Positions 12,345-23,260 of a stretch of 64,000 nucleotides of DNA are shown here, one piece after another; the first letter of the stretch is position 1; every line of letters starts with the position of its first letter. The DNA comes from Odontesthes bonariensis (taxonomy: Eukaryota; Chordata; Actinopteri; Atheriniformes; Atherinopsidae): NCBI RefSeq assembly GCF_027942865.1, contig NC_134529.1, positions 17,102,467-17,166,466 on the forward strand, read 5' to 3'. The notes beneath the pieces were generated by a model, which ran no database searches, had not been told where the DNA came from, and was given only the letters and a program-made list of their open reading frames with translations. The position numbers and the translations under genes are program-made.

Positions 12345-13812
12345 TTCTAAGGCACTCTCTTTTTTAAAAGTATAGCCTCACAGTGACTTCTAAAACACCA
12401 ATGCATTTCAGCTAGCTAAACCTCTACAGGGAGTCAAACAGACTGATTGGAGTCCAAGGTCCTTTTCTAGTGGAAAGCCACCAATAGGATTTTTCCACCT
12501 GTCATGGAATTTTCCATCATTAGTACTCCTCCCATAGGAAAATTAACAACACATGCATTAACGCAACCGGAGATGGCGTCATTTGGCCGACATTAGTCAA
12601 AAAAGAAAGAATTTTTCTAAATTTATAAATAAAACAAACAAACAAAAAAAAACAATATGATACCAAACCAATTTGATAACTGTTTATGGAATCTAGCTCC
12701 TCATTCAGGCCTGAATATTTTGTGGCATTTAAAGCGGCACTATGCAACTTTTTCATGGTCATAAAATTGCTTGGCAATCATCAGATAGCTTGGCTGACCG
12801 TTCTGATGAAAACGGTGACATTTCCATCTCCATCTGGTGGCCCTAGCCCGAAACAGCGCTTGCAACTTTGCCTGTGGCGCCGCGTGCTTTGTTTACCTCT
12901 GGAAGTCTCGCGACACACGAGAGCCGAGAACTACTGCTTCACGGCAGGTCTAAAGGGCTCTGAGCCGAGCCAGGGAGCCTGATAAGACACACCTCTCTCC
13001 ATTAGCTGTCGACGGCTAAATTGAATGTGGTTAGCTTCTAGAGTAGTAATATATAATATGGCTAGACTGTCGCCTTATTTTCTACGGAGCTCCCCCTACA
13101 GCTTTGGGGTGTGTATTGCATGGTAAACAAACCCCGTATTACTGAAAGTTGCATAGTGCCGCTTTAATTTAAATACTCAAAAAGCTTCTCTTTGGTTGAG
13201 TTTCCTTTGCCGGTCACCTTTTCTAATAAAAAGGGGAATATGATCAATTCCAAAGGCTTGTGATGTGCATAAATCCCTATTATGGTGATCCAAGGAGTGT
13301 CTGGTCAGAGAATAGTTAACACAATTATGTTCTGCTAATCTACCCTGTAGACATCTTTCAGTCATTCCAGTGTAAAAAAAAAAAAAAAAAATGACACATC
13401 GGACATTCTAGCGTATAGATGACAAGAGATTTTTTGCAATTTATGAAATTATTGGCAGTAATTTCTCTCTCTGAGAAAATTCTATCCAAAAATGTTTTGG
13501 TTTGTACTACATTTGTGCAGTTGACGTTTGAAATTTCTTGTAATGAGATGTTCTTTCTTTTTTTTGAAAATGTTATGGGCCAAATACATTCATCATTTAG
13601 GTTTCCAATGGGAGGACTACAGCTGATGGAAAATTCCATGACAGGGGGAGTATTCTTATTAGTGGAGTTCCACTAGAAAAGGACCTTGGGCTCCAATCAG
13701 TCACTCCTTGAAGAAGGCTAGCAAGCCCAAACGTGTTAGCATTTTCAAAGTCACTATGACTTTGCCATGAAAATGAAGGCATTTTAAAACATTTTTCAAA
13801 AGAGAGTGCACT
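12345..13812 (-). mobile_element. Penelope-like element fragment, split by a MITE, with inverted flanking copies
   Basis: The minus strand encodes the GIY-YIG endonuclease C-terminus of a Penelope-like retroelement. The order is KKSLVIYTLECPMCH (13358-13639), then GMTERCLQGRLAEH and HIPLFIRKGDRQRKLNQREAF (13177-13365), then YSGLNEELD left of the MITE (about 12690-12725). The sequence 13595-13812 recurs as an inverted, diverged copy at about 12345-12545, as expected for the complex terminal repeats of these elements. A run of about 15 A (13375-13390) breaks the frame between the first two blocks, and a TGA replaces the expected Trp after REAF. No reverse transcriptase was seen, so this is a 3'-end fragment. 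Confidence 0.65.
12733..13163. mobile_element. TTAA-flanked MITE inserted in the Penelope-like fragment
   Basis: The 431-bp element has terminal inverted repeats AGCGGCACTATGCAACTTT, flanked by TTAA on both sides (12729-12732 and 13164-13167). It separates two parts of one Penelope-like reading frame, so it inserted after that element. The interior is moderately GC-rich with no recognisable ORF. The ends differ from the AGGTRGGG family at 2.3 and 8.5 kb but the target site is the same. Confidence 0.85.
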
Positions 13813-13869
13813 GGAGATTTTTTGACATTCATGTTTATGCTTCCCCATCCAAAAAGACAAACTATAACT

Positions 13870-15660
13870 TAACTTGAGGAAATATCCAGTGGAAAGTAAA
13901 TCAAATAGCGATTGAAAACAATTACAAATCTAAAAATAGTGTGAAGCAGAAATCTAAAAAGGGATGTAAATAATAACTGCAGTGCACAGCAACAGAAAAA
14001 CAAGCTCAGGCTAAAAACATATTAGTACATGATGAAACAAAAACTTGTGCCTGTTGGGTGAAAGTACTGTGACTATTTGAAAAGAGAAAGTAACTTGGTA
14101 TTCTTAATCATGACAAAGCAAGCCAATGGGAAACAATGTAGTCATGCCAGCTCATTTCAAAACTTGTACTTTATGTGCTGCGGACCTACGTGGCCATAAC
14201 ACGTTTTACTATGCGACTGGCTTGCCATTAACCATGTCTCAACTATGAGCTAAATGGCAGAGTTGGTCTCAAACCAGCTGTAAATTCAATCAGTGACCAC
14301 GCGGTGCTGGAAGTGCCTCACATGTACTGTTTCTTCTGACTTTACTTTCTGTAACTCTGTGACTGATCCAATAACTCTTGCCTTGTGTGGCAGTGCTTGT
14401 TTTTAATGGTCTTACATCACATCAGACACCATATAGACTGACACATTTTGCCCTGTGCAGCCAAAATATGGCTGCTACTGGTGCCAGTGAAAAAAAATCT
14501 TAGGAATCAAGTTTCTTGTCCTATTGCCAAGTCAGTGAACACCGTGTAACTGCTTCCATTTTCACTCAGAATATTATCGTGCTCTCACAGACAACGACAC
14601 TGTTCACATTCACGAGGTCTGGCTGTGTGATAGAAACCTTGAATGCCTTAGATGAACATTTGAGTGTGATTCACACAGTATGTAAAGATCTTACTGTAAT
14701 TTTAGTAGTACAATAAAAATGGTCTTTGACAAATAAGTTTCAAATAAGTCATAGAGTTTATTGGGGCCCCTTCGCTGTTGTGTTTGTGGTTGATTGGGCT
14801 GTGAAAATCCATTTAAGAGTTACGGAAAATGTATTTGAGGTTGATACTGAGGCATGAAAGACGGATGAAACAAACCATTAACTTTCCCCTTCACGTTAAA
14901 ATCAGTCTTCATTATATCTATCAACTGCAATTTCGAGCATCTTTATTTGGTTAAAGATTTTCAATGCCCTGTTTTCATGAAGTGCATGAAGTGACGTTTT
15001 TCTTCAGGATCACTGCATAGATTAGACTATGTATGTCGCTCCTTATTAGCTGTGGCTGCAGCTAAGAGCCAACACTCAGCTGAGGATGACAAGAGAACAG
15101 TCTAAGCAGCCCAACATAATCCAGCCCCAGAAACCCTTCACCCTGAGACCTTCTGTGTTAGTCTAAGCGTGCAATTTCTCTCTCAGCTTTTACACTGCTA
15201 TCTGCAGTGATGATCTTTAAACTCACTTTGGTCCCTTAGTTTCTGTTCAGTTTATTTATCTGCCAAATGTGCTGTATTTTTACAAAGACAACACACAAGT
15301 CACTTTCTTGCCTGTGAGGACAGCAATAATCATGGAAAGGGGAGTTATTATGAGAAAATATCATCTATCTTTGCTTCTGAGCATGTATTTGGGTGTCTGG
15401 AGCTACTGCCAACTCAAAAATTAGATTAAAAAAAACCCACAACCCTGGCACTTTGAATGGGGCCCCCTGAAGATTGAAAATATCACATTCAGTAAGGCCA
15501 TGGGTTTCTTTGACGCACTCCCAGCCCTCTCATCTTTATCTTCTCCTAGCTTCAAGTTCAAATCATGCTGCATTCACTGTACCTCTGAAATTCTCATCAG
15601 CAGCTATATCACCATATACAGCTATATTCACTTAACTTAAAAATAATGAATGAGCTAATG
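13870..15660. other. No gene recognised
   Basis: Intergenic sequence between the Penelope-like fragment and the LINE. No exon-like ORF or repeat boundaries could be supported. Confidence 0.5.
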
Positions 15661-15680
15661 TCCATCCATCCATCCATCCA

Positions 15681-17543
15681 TTATCTTCCGCTGGTCCGGG
15701 GATCGGGTCGCGGGGGCAGCAGCTTGAGCAAAGAGACCCAGACGTCCCTGTCCCCGGCCACTTCCTCCAGCTCTTCTGGGGGGACCCCGAGGCGTTCCCA
15801 GGCCAGCCGAGAGACATAGTCTCTCCAACGTGTCCTGGGTCTTCCCCGGGGCCTCCTCCCAGTGGGACGGGCCCGGAACACCTCACCGGGGAGGCGTCCA
15901 GGAGGCATTCTCACCAGATGCCCGAGCCACCTCATCTGACTCCTCTCGATGCGGAGGAGCAGCGGTTCTACTCCGAGCCCCTCCCGGATGACCGAGCTTC
16001 TCACCCTATCTCTAAGGGAGAGCCCAGACACCCTGCGGAGGAAACTCATTTCGGCCGCTTGTATTCGCGATCTCGTTCTTTCGGTCACTACCCACAGCTC
16101 GTGACCATAGGTGAGGGTAGGAACATAGATTGACCGGTAAATCGAGAGCTTCGCCTTCTGGCTCAGCTCCTTCTTCACCACGACGGGCCGGTGCAGAGCC
16201 CGCATCACTGCAGACGCCGCACCAATCCGTCTGTCAATCTCCTGTTCCATTCGTCCCTCACTCGTGAACAAGACCCCGAGATACTTGAACTCCTCCACTT
16301 GGGGAAGGATCTCATTCCCGACCCGAAGAGAGCATTCCACCCTTTTCCGGCTGAAGACCATGGTCTCAGATTTGGAGGTGCTGATGGTCATCCCAGCCGC
16401 TTCACACTCGGCTGCGAACCGCTCCAGTGAGAGCTGAAGGTCACGGCCTGACGACGCCAACAGAACCAAATCGTCCGCAAAAAGCAGAGACCCGATTCTG
16501 AGGTCGCCAAACCGGACCCCCTCAACGCCCTGGCTGCGCCTAGAAATTCTGTCCATAAAAATTATGAACAGAATCGGTGACAAAGGGCAGCCCTGACGGA
16601 GTCCAACCCTCACAGGAAACATGTCCGACTTACTGCCGGCAATGCGGACCAAACTCTGACACCGGTCATACAGAGACCGAACAGCCCATATCAAGGAGTC
16701 CGGCACTCCATACTCCCGGAGCACCCCCCACAAGAGTCCCCGAGGGACACGGTCGAACGCCTTCTCCAAGTCCACAAAACACATGTAGACCGGTTGGGCG
16801 AACTCCCATGCACCCTCCAGGATCCTGCGGAGGGTATAGAGCTGGTCCACTGTTCCACGGCCAGGACGAAAACCACACTGCACCTCCTGAATCCGAGATT
16901 CGACTATCCGGCGGATCCTCCTCTCCAGTACCCCCGAAAAGACCTTACCAGGGAGGCTGAGGAGTGTGATCCCCCTATAGTTGGAACACACCCTCCGGTC
17001 CCCCTTTTTAAAGAGGGGGACCACCACCCCGATCTGCCAGTCCAGAGGCACTGCCCCCGATGTCCACGCGATGCTGCAGAGGCGTGTCAACCAAGACAGC
17101 CCCACAACATCCAGAGCCTTGAGGAACTCAGGACGGACCTCATCCACCCCCGGGGCCTTGCCACCGAGGAGTTTTTTGACCACCTCGGCAACCTCAGCCC
17201 CAGAAATGGGAGGTCCCACGTCCGAGCTCCCCAACTCTGCTTCCTCATCGGAAGGCGTGTCGGTAGGATTGAGGAGGCCCTCGAAGTACTCCCCCCACCG
17301 ACTCACGACGTCCCTAGTTGAAGTCAGCAGAGCCCCGCCCTCACCATACACGGTGTTGACGATGCACCGCTTCCCCCCCCCTGAGCCGCCGGATGGTGGA
17401 CCAGAATCTCCTCGAGGCCGTCCGGAAATCGTTCTCCATGGCCTCCCCGAACTCCTCCCAAGCCCGAGTTTTTGCCTCAGCAACCGCCGAGGCTGCGTTC
17501 CGCTTGGCCTGTCGGTACCCATCAGCTGCTTCCAGAGTCCCAC
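15681..17543 (-). CDS. LINE reverse transcriptase ORF
   Basis: This 620-codon frame overlaps the endonuclease frame; only the part downstream of about 17370 is the true continuation. It shows the RT palm motifs: [44 protein letters not shown] and [13 protein letters not shown] with the catalytic Asp pair near residue 354. A C-terminal region follows ([20 protein letters not shown], then [11 protein letters not shown] and a Arg/Pro-rich [12 protein letters not shown] stretch), which is usual at the end of RTE-like proteins. No internal stop was seen. It would reverse transcribe the element's RNA at a nicked target. Confidence 0.85.
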   Translation of the reverse strand: MGLWKQLMGTDRPSGTQPRRLLRQKLGLGRSSGRPWRTISGRPRGDSGPPSGGSGGGKRCIVNTVYGEGGALLTSTRDVVSRWGEYFEGLLNPTDTPSDEEAELGSSDVGPPISGAEVAEVVKKLLGGKAPGVDEVRPEFLKALDVVGLSWLTRLCSIAWTSGAVPLDWQIGVVVPLFKKGDRRVCSNYRGITLLSLPGKVFSGVLERRIRRIVESRIQEVQCGFRPGRGTVDQLYTLRRILEGAWEFAQPVYMCFVDLEKAFDRVPRGLLWGVLREYGVPDSLIWAVRSLYDRCQSLVRIAGSKSDMFPVRVGLRQGCPLSPILFIIFMDRISRRSQGVEGVRFGDLRIGSLLFADDLVLLASSGRDLQLSLERFAAECEAAGMTISTSKSETMVFSRKRVECSLRVGNEILPQVEEFKYLGVLFTSEGRMEQEIDRRIGAASAVMRALHRPVVVKKELSQKAKLSIYRSIYVPTLTYGHELWVVTERTRSRIQAAEMSFLRRVSGLSLRDRVRSSVIREGLGVEPLLLRIERSQMRWLGHLVRMPPGRLPGEVFRARPTGRRPRGRPRTRWRDYVSRLAWERLGVPPEELEEVAGDRDVWVSLLKLLPPRPDPRTSGR

Positions 17544-18873
17544 TGGCCAAAAAGGCCCGATAGGACTCCTTCTTCAGCTTGACGGCCTCCCTCACCACTG
17601 GGGTCCACCAGCGGGTTCGGGGATTGCCGCCACGACAGGCACCGACCACCTTGTGGCCACAGCTCCGGTCGGCCGCCTCAACAATGGAGGCACGGAACAT
17701 GGCCCATTCGGGCTCAATGTCCCCCACCTCCCCCAGGACATGGTTGAAGCTCTGCCGGAGGTGGGAGTTGAAACTCCTCCTTACAGGGGATTCCGCCAGC
17801 CGTTCCCAGCAGACCCTCACAATACGTTTGGGCCTGCCAGGTCTGACCGGCTTCCTCCCCCACCAGCGGAGCCAACTCACCACCAGGTGGTGATCAGTTG
17901 ACAGCTCCGCCCCTCTCTTCACCCGAGTGTCCAGGACATACGGCCGCAAGTCCGATGATACGACTACAAAGTCGATCATCGAGCTGCGGCCTAGGGTGTC
18001 CTGGTGCCAAGTGCACATATGGACACCCTTATGCCTGAACATGGTGTTCGTTATGGACAATCCGTGACGAGCACAGAAGTCCAACAACAAAACACCACTC
18101 TGATTCAGATCGGGGGGGCCGTTCCTCCCAATCACGCCCCTCCAGGTCTCACTGTCATTGCCCACGTGAGCATTGAAGTCCCCCAGCAGGACGAGGGAGT
18201 CTCCCGGAGGAGCACTCTCTAGTGCCTCCTCCAGGGACTCCAAAAAGGGTGGGTACTCTGAACTGCCGTTCGGTGCATAAGCACAAACAACAGTCAGGAC
18301 CCGTCCCCCCACCCTAAGGCGGAGGGAGGCTACCCTCTCGTCTACCGGGGTAAACCCCAATGTACAGGCGCACAGCTGGGGGGCGATAAGTATGCCCACA
18401 CCTGCTTTACGCCTCTCACCGCGGGCAACTCCAGAGTGGAAGAGAGTCCAACCCCTCTCGAGGAGGCTGGTTCCGGAGCCCAAGCCATGCGTCGAGGTGA
18501 GTCCGACTATATCTAGCCGGAACCGCTCAGCCTCGCGCACCAGCTCAGGCTCCTTCCCCAGCAGAGAGGTGACGTTCCACGTCCCAAGAGCCAGCTTCAG
18601 TAGCCGAGGATCAGACCGCCAAGGTCCCCGCCTTCGGCTGCCGCCCAGCTCACATTGCACCCGACCCCCATGGCCCCTCCCACGGGTGGTGAGCCCGTAG
18701 GAAGGGGGACCCGTGTCATTTCTTCGGGCTGTGCCCGACCGAGCCCCACGGGCACAGACCCGGCCACCAGGCGCTCGCCGGCGGGCCCCACCCCTGGGCC
18801 TGGCTCCAGGGGGAGGCCCCGGTGACCCGCGTCCGGGCAAGGGAACACGGTGTCCATAAATATTATTCATCAT
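17341..18873 (-). CDS. LINE apurinic/apyrimidinic-type endonuclease ORF
   Basis: This ORF of 510 codons has an Arg/Pro/Gly-rich leader and then an exonuclease-endonuclease-phosphatase fold: [10 protein letters not shown] (motif I with the metal-binding Asn), a GLTSTH motif where most homologues have a catalytic Glu (GLTET), [10 protein letters not shown] (catalytic Asp/Asn) and STDHHLVV (the SDH-type terminal motif). The missing Glu may reduce nicking activity. The last 15 or so codons are a frameshifted tail; the natural protein continues in the reverse transcriptase frame. The shift lies in a run of nine C on the plus strand (17373-17381). Confidence 0.8.
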   Translation of the reverse strand: MMNNIYGHRVPLPGRGSPGPPPGARPRGGARRRAPGGRVCARGARSGTARRNDTGPPSYGLTTRGRGHGGRVQCELGGSRRRGPWRSDPRLLKLALGTWNVTSLLGKEPELVREAERFRLDIVGLTSTHGLGSGTSLLERGWTLFHSGVARGERRKAGVGILIAPQLCACTLGFTPVDERVASLRLRVGGRVLTVVCAYAPNGSSEYPPFLESLEEALESAPPGDSLVLLGDFNAHVGNDSETWRGVIGRNGPPDLNQSGVLLLDFCARHGLSITNTMFRHKGVHMCTWHQDTLGRSSMIDFVVVSSDLRPYVLDTRVKRGAELSTDHHLVVSWLRWWGRKPVRPGRPKRIVRVCWERLAESPVRRSFNSHLRQSFNHVLGEVGDIEPEWAMFRASIVEAADRSCGHKVVGACRGGNPRTRWWTPVVREAVKLKKESYRAFLASGTLEAADGYRQAKRNAASAVAEAKTRAWEEFGEAMENDFRTASRRFWSTIRRLRGGEAVHRQHRVW

Positions 18874-19608
18874 AGGGGTCTTGTGAGCTGTTCTTTGTCT
18901 GGTCCCTCATCTAGGATCTGTTTGCCATGGGTGACCCTACCAGGGGCTTAAAGCCCCAGACAACACGCAAACCCCCCCACCACGATAAGGTGACAGCTCA
19001 AGGGGGAGTGAGCTAATGTCTTTACAGCTTATTGTCAAATGTTTTATATCCAGACTAGGCGATCTGACTTGTGATATGTCCTCTTTACTCTTTTCCCTTT
19101 GAAAAGTTGAATTTTTTAATTTCCCTTGAATGCACCAACTGTGGCTCAGACATTGCTAAAGAAAACACGTTTTTGAGAAAAAGTAGCCCATATAAGCAAC
19201 AGTTCTTGACACCAACTCCGTTTTATAGCGGAAAATTGAGCTCTTTTACTGTCTCTCTCTGGTTAATTGACCAAAGCAAGTCACAGACATGTCATTAAGT
19301 AGCCTGACTACGTCATACTCACGATTCTAGTCAGAATGTGAGTCTGATACCGCTCAATAGAGATTTGAGTATGGGGTGTGTTTCAACCGAACCAGGAGAA
19401 AAAATGCCTCTTCGCTCAATTGGATAGACCTACAACCAATCAGAGCAACGTAGTATGTGACGTAGATTAAGCAACACACACTTGTTGTAGGAAGGACGGC
19501 AAAAACATCTTTTCTATCGATAAAAGCCTTTATCGCGTTCCTCTGTTCGTCTTTCAAAATGAATGTAATGTGGAGATCCTGTAGAACAGACTCGATGGCA
19601 GAATCTAC

Positions 19609-20218
19609 TAGCCTGATTAACATAGACTTTCAAATCTCTTCGAGATTCTGGTCTGACCAAGACCATAACGAATACGATTCAAAATGGCCTGGTCAACCCG
19701 CCTCCCTCGGGTTGCTACTGGTTGTGGCCAGAAAAGGCTGTGCCTAAGCTTAAGCCAATCACACCACTCTTTCCTCTGACGTATGATTTAGCTACCAGCG
19801 GGGCTAACTGGTAGATTAAACTCTTACCAAAGCCAGTAGGGAGCAAGGCGAAAACGTCTTTCCTGTCAAGAAATGATTCAAGGGCTGTTCTTTGCTCGAT
19901 TTTTAACGAGAATCTCCCGTCGAACACTTTCATTACAGCATCTACAGCAGTGTCAAAAGCTTGACGCTGCTCCATGTTGATATTGAATGAAGCGCTTCCG
20001 TGTACAATCCATGGGTTGAGTGGCAGTTCAACCACGTCACTACCTTGAACACGCCTCTACCATGGGCCGTTGGCGCTGCTCAAAGTTGATTGCTTCCCGA
20101 CAAAGTGGGTGGAGTTCCCATTTTTTCGGGAACTCGAATCCACCTGAATGAGCAGTTTGCCTGAGTAAGTGTAGCAGAGCCGAAGGTGTTGCGTCACTGC
20201 GAGGGCGGAGCCTGGGTA
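19609..20218 (-). mobile_element. Element B: second copy of the RecQ-carrying element, nested in H
   Basis: The 610-bp copy is flanked by AGAATCTAC at 19600-19608 and 20219-20227 (9-bp TSD). In minus orientation it runs from TACCCAGGCTCC to TTAATCAGGCTA and matches element A (7350-7949) nearly base for base. It is inserted within element H, so it is the younger of the two. Confidence 0.8.
19715..19975 (-). CDS. RecQ-family helicase N-terminal fragment (86 aa) in element B
   Basis: Same product as at 7583-7843. From the ATG at 19975 it encodes MEQRQAFDTAVDAVMKV and then the Walker A segment PTGFGKSLIYQLAP, and ends GTAFSGHNQ. The predicted protein is identical to that of element A over all residues, including codons upstream of the ATG. 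This indicates recent amplification or selection on the ORF. Confidence 0.55.
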   Translation of the reverse strand: MEQRQAFDTAVDAVMKVFDGRFSLKIEQRTALESFLDRKDVFALLPTGFGKSLIYQLAPLVAKSYVRGKSGVIGLSLGTAFSGHNQ

Positions 20219-20464
20219 AGAATCTACACACCCTAGCTCTCCAGCAGCAGCCGTGTTCAGCTCTTTAGTGACATACTCGATAATGTCCCTGTTGATCATC
20301 TGTCCATCATCGTATAAAGCCCGCCCTGGCAATCTGATTGGGTCGACCGATTCTTGGTCGGGCATAATGATTTCCCAACTGAGCAGAGCCAGACCGAACT
20401 TCCCGACCAAAACTTTTATGGGCAGGGCTAAGTTCGGCTGGCACCCAGGCTAGTCATTAAGACC

Positions 20465-22640
20465 AAAGGAAATGGAATCAGCTTGTGGGAAAAAAAAGGG
20501 CAGAATATGTCTCCTTTAAGTTCTACACATGAATAAGATGTACACATTTTCTCATTTTATTCAATCTCACTATGATCTGTGTTTTTCCCTGCCTTTCTGC
20601 CTGTAATAGCTGAGACATATGTCCACAACTTACCGCCACTTTCATTATTTAACATTGTCTCTACGTTTCTGCTCAACAGAATTCAAAGGCAGTGTAACCG
20701 CTGGAACTTATCTTTAAAATCTGCAAAGAGGATTGTTAAGGCAGCTCTACCTCTACATTTAGAGCAAACCAGTCTGCTCTGAGATTCACTGCTGTGGATA
20801 ATTACAATACTCACCATTTTAGATTATACGGTTGGCTGGCCTTCCCTGAATGAAGCATACGGTAATTACAGGTATTTCTTTTTTTATCATTATTATTATT
20901 ATTATAAAGAGACCTTTCATCTTCTATCATTTATTTTCTATAAATGTAGATTATACTAAACTGACTGCATCAAAAAAAGGGGATTTGGTGGAAATGATTT
21001 TTTCACTGGATTATTCACAAAGACACCTAGAAATGAAAACACTTCTGTCCCCTTTAAATTCTAGATAATCCCCTGAAAACATTTTTGCTTATTTTAGTTT
21101 TATAACATATGTCCTGTTTATCTGTTCCCTAAATTATGATCACTCTTTGCTCAGCCTACTTACTCTGTATTAATAAATGTCAAAAGAAAGCGTGCTTGTC
21201 TTTGTGTACATAAGCCCTAATGAGCTGAAGAGTCTGGACGGTCATGTGATGTGCGAGTAAAATAGAAGAAAAATAGAAGGGAGTTGACTATGAAAGATGA
21301 TGATGAATGAAAACAGCTAGGAGAAATCGGAGAAGGGAAATGTACAGTAACACTGTTCACGAGAGACCGAAGAAGGCAACGGAGGAAAACTGGTTCTCCG
21401 TCATCAGTGCTGAGGTACTTTCTGTCTGTGGTGCTCAGGGCACATGAGGCCACGCACTGCAACGGGGGATGGGTTCCCTTTACACAGAGGCTAACCAAGG
21501 ACAAGACTTTTGTGCATGTGTGTGTGTGAACATGATGTCAAGAACGTCAATATGTGTAGCGCTCAATTCCTGTTTTTATGGGAAGCAGTAAAAAAAGGCA
21601 AAGTTAGCCACAAAATGACACAAGATGTGACCTAATGCCACATCCAGTGAGCCACTATAAACAGAGAAGGATCAGCTACTGAATTAAATCTCTGCCTGAT
21701 GCATATGCCCATCAAATTAATACCATGTGAAAAGGCTCCAGTGGAACAGACACGATCCAGATTAAACCGTGTAAGGAAGCGACCCAGGGCAATTAGATTC
21801 AACTGGACAAACTGTAGTGAGAGCAGGAGAACTGCTGCAAAATGATAGAATCATCTGTCTTCAACCTGAAATCAAAGATCCTTCTTCTACACTAGTAGTA
21901 TAAGTACAGTATTACACACATCTGCACCTGAGCAGGTATTATAATTTGGTAAATACAACCTCAGATGGACAACAGTACCCAACATGATACATTGTGCCAT
22001 GATTTATTTTGGAAAAACTAAACTAAATTGCAGAAACGGTGTGTGAAACGTTAAGTACACCCTGTCATTCAGCAGCTTGTAGAACCACCTTCAGTATCAG
22101 TAGTTTGATTGTCTGACATACGGTGTTATCAGTAGCTGTGTTAACCGTTCTTGTTCAGATTAACAGCCAAATCAGAATGAAATGCCTCCTGAAAATACTT
22201 AATTCAGATCAGACTGCTCAGATCTGGTTCAGTCAGAATTCATTTTCAATCAGTTTGAGAAGGGTGGAAGTCGGGTAAGGCTTCTAAGAGTGAGAAAAAA
22301 GGTGGCACCACAACTTAACTGGTCTTTGACAGGCGCTTGTTTTGTTGTTGCCGGAAACCTTAGAAGAGTCAAGGATTGTTGACTAAATGCTTTTACAGTT
22401 TGAACAGGAAATTCAGTGAGGACAGGGCACGGAGAACTGAATTTTCACCCTCCACTTGGTTTTAGGAAGCAGATGAAGAAGGCTTATGTGCTTTCTATTT
22501 GAAAATAAAGTTGGGAAAACAGAATTCTTCTTCTTACGTGTCAAGAGTTTCATTCAGATTAAATGTTTTTCACTATGTAAAAACAGTCAACTTTCCTGAT
22601 CTCTTCTTTAGTGAACATCTAAGCACTTAAGTTTGAATCT
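20465..22640. other. No gene recognised
   Basis: AT-rich intergenic DNA with short ORFs and a (TTA)n run near 20888. No coding or mobile feature could be supported. Confidence 0.5.
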
Positions 22641-22659
22641 CTCATCACAGTGGTTTCAA

Positions 22660-23260
22660 TCAGACTGAAGAAATGTTTGTCCATGTAAACAGAACTGTTC
22701 TCACATAGCTGTGGGGGAATTTTGTTCCAGTTTTTACAGTGTTGCTTTGGTTCATTGAAGTTTGCTGCATTTGATTATTCACAGCCCTCTTCAGGTCCAA
22801 CCACAGTATTTGAATCATTTTGAGGTCCGGACTTTGACTGGACCATTGCAACAACTTGATTCTTTTTTTTTTTTTTTTTTTTTTTTTCAGCCAGTTGTAG
22901 ATTTGCTGGTGAGCTTGGGATCATTGTTCTTTTTGTGTGATCCAGTTTCACTGGAGCTTTACCTGCCAGATGGTCTTGCATTTTAATGTAGACAACTTTG
23001 GTATGAAGAGGAGTTTGTGGTCGATTCAGTGACTGCAAGGTATCCGGGTCCTGTGTCTGCAAAACATGTCCAAATCACTAAACTTTAACATTAACTTTAA
23101 CATGCTAACTGAGGCCTGTAGAATCAGAGATGTAGCTCACTTTTTTGACCCACTTGTGAATACTTCTTCTCACTGTAGTTCGATGGACTCCAATCTTTTT
23201 GGAGATAACCTTGTAGTCCTTCCCAGATTCCCAGATTGATCGGCAGCAAGAATTGTTTCT
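22660..23260 (-). mobile_element. Degenerate Tc1-like transposon
   Basis: The minus strand first encodes a Tc1-type helix-turn-helix at about 23140-23240 (SGKDYKVISKKIGVHRTTVR followed by IHKWVKK). Nearer 22700-22854 it encodes the third catalytic region, LQWSSQSPDLKMIQILWLDL, corresponding to the PDLNPIEN-W motif with the usual Asn-Pro-Ile-Glu altered. The frame is broken repeatedly and a run of about 26 T (22862-22887) interrupts the middle. The ends were not delimited. Confidence 0.65.

Larger units (their letters stand above)
15663..19008 (-). mobile_element. Nearly full-length APE-type LINE (RTE-like) with 12-bp TSD
   Basis: The element is flanked by TGAGCTAATGTC at 15651-15662 and 19009-19020, a perfect 12-bp target-site duplication. 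Its 5' end (minus strand, at 19008) starts CCCCCTTGAGCTGTCACC, a leader I recall as widespread in fish genomes. Its 3' end at 15663-15680 is a GGAT/ATGG tetranucleotide tail, typical of RTE-type LINEs rather than poly(A). Endonuclease (17341-18873) and reverse transcriptase (15681-17543) ORFs cover nearly all of its 3.35 kb. It is much more GC-rich than the surroundings. The complete ends and intact TSD indicate a recent insertion. Confidence 0.9.
19354..20410 (-). pseudogene. RecQ-like ORF of element H, disrupted by element B
   Basis: The upstream part (from ATG at 20410) encodes MINRDIIEYVTKELN and ends GCVDS at the insertion point. The downstream part resumes as VDSAIESVLQDLHITFILKD, EQRNAIKAFIDRKDVFAVLP and stops at 19354. 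The repeated VDS comes from the target-site duplication, so the two parts were one frame before B landed. The motif 0/Walker A region is RecQ-like, but the GFGKS of element A is replaced (PTTSVCC), so nucleotide binding is lost. Even before interruption the product would have been a non-functional or non-helicase peptide. Confidence 0.6.
19300..20452 (-). mobile_element. Element H: TAGCCTG-ended element with RecQ-like ORF, interrupted by element B
   Basis: It is bounded by the 9-bp duplication GTCATTAAG (19291-19299 and 20453-20461). Its left end is TAGCCTGACTACG and the complement of its right end is TAGCCTGGGTGCC, giving a 7-bp perfect terminal inverted repeat. It is 1,153 bp including element B and about 534 bp without B and one TSD copy. 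On the minus strand it carries an ORF starting MVGKFGLALLSWEI and continuing, across B, into a RecQ-like segment. It shares the target-site length and end type with elements A, B and C. Confidence 0.75.

Noticed and set aside
16981..17901. 306-codon + strand ORF
   Set aside because: It is the antisense shadow of the GC-rich LINE coding region; the minus strand has clear RT and endonuclease motifs.
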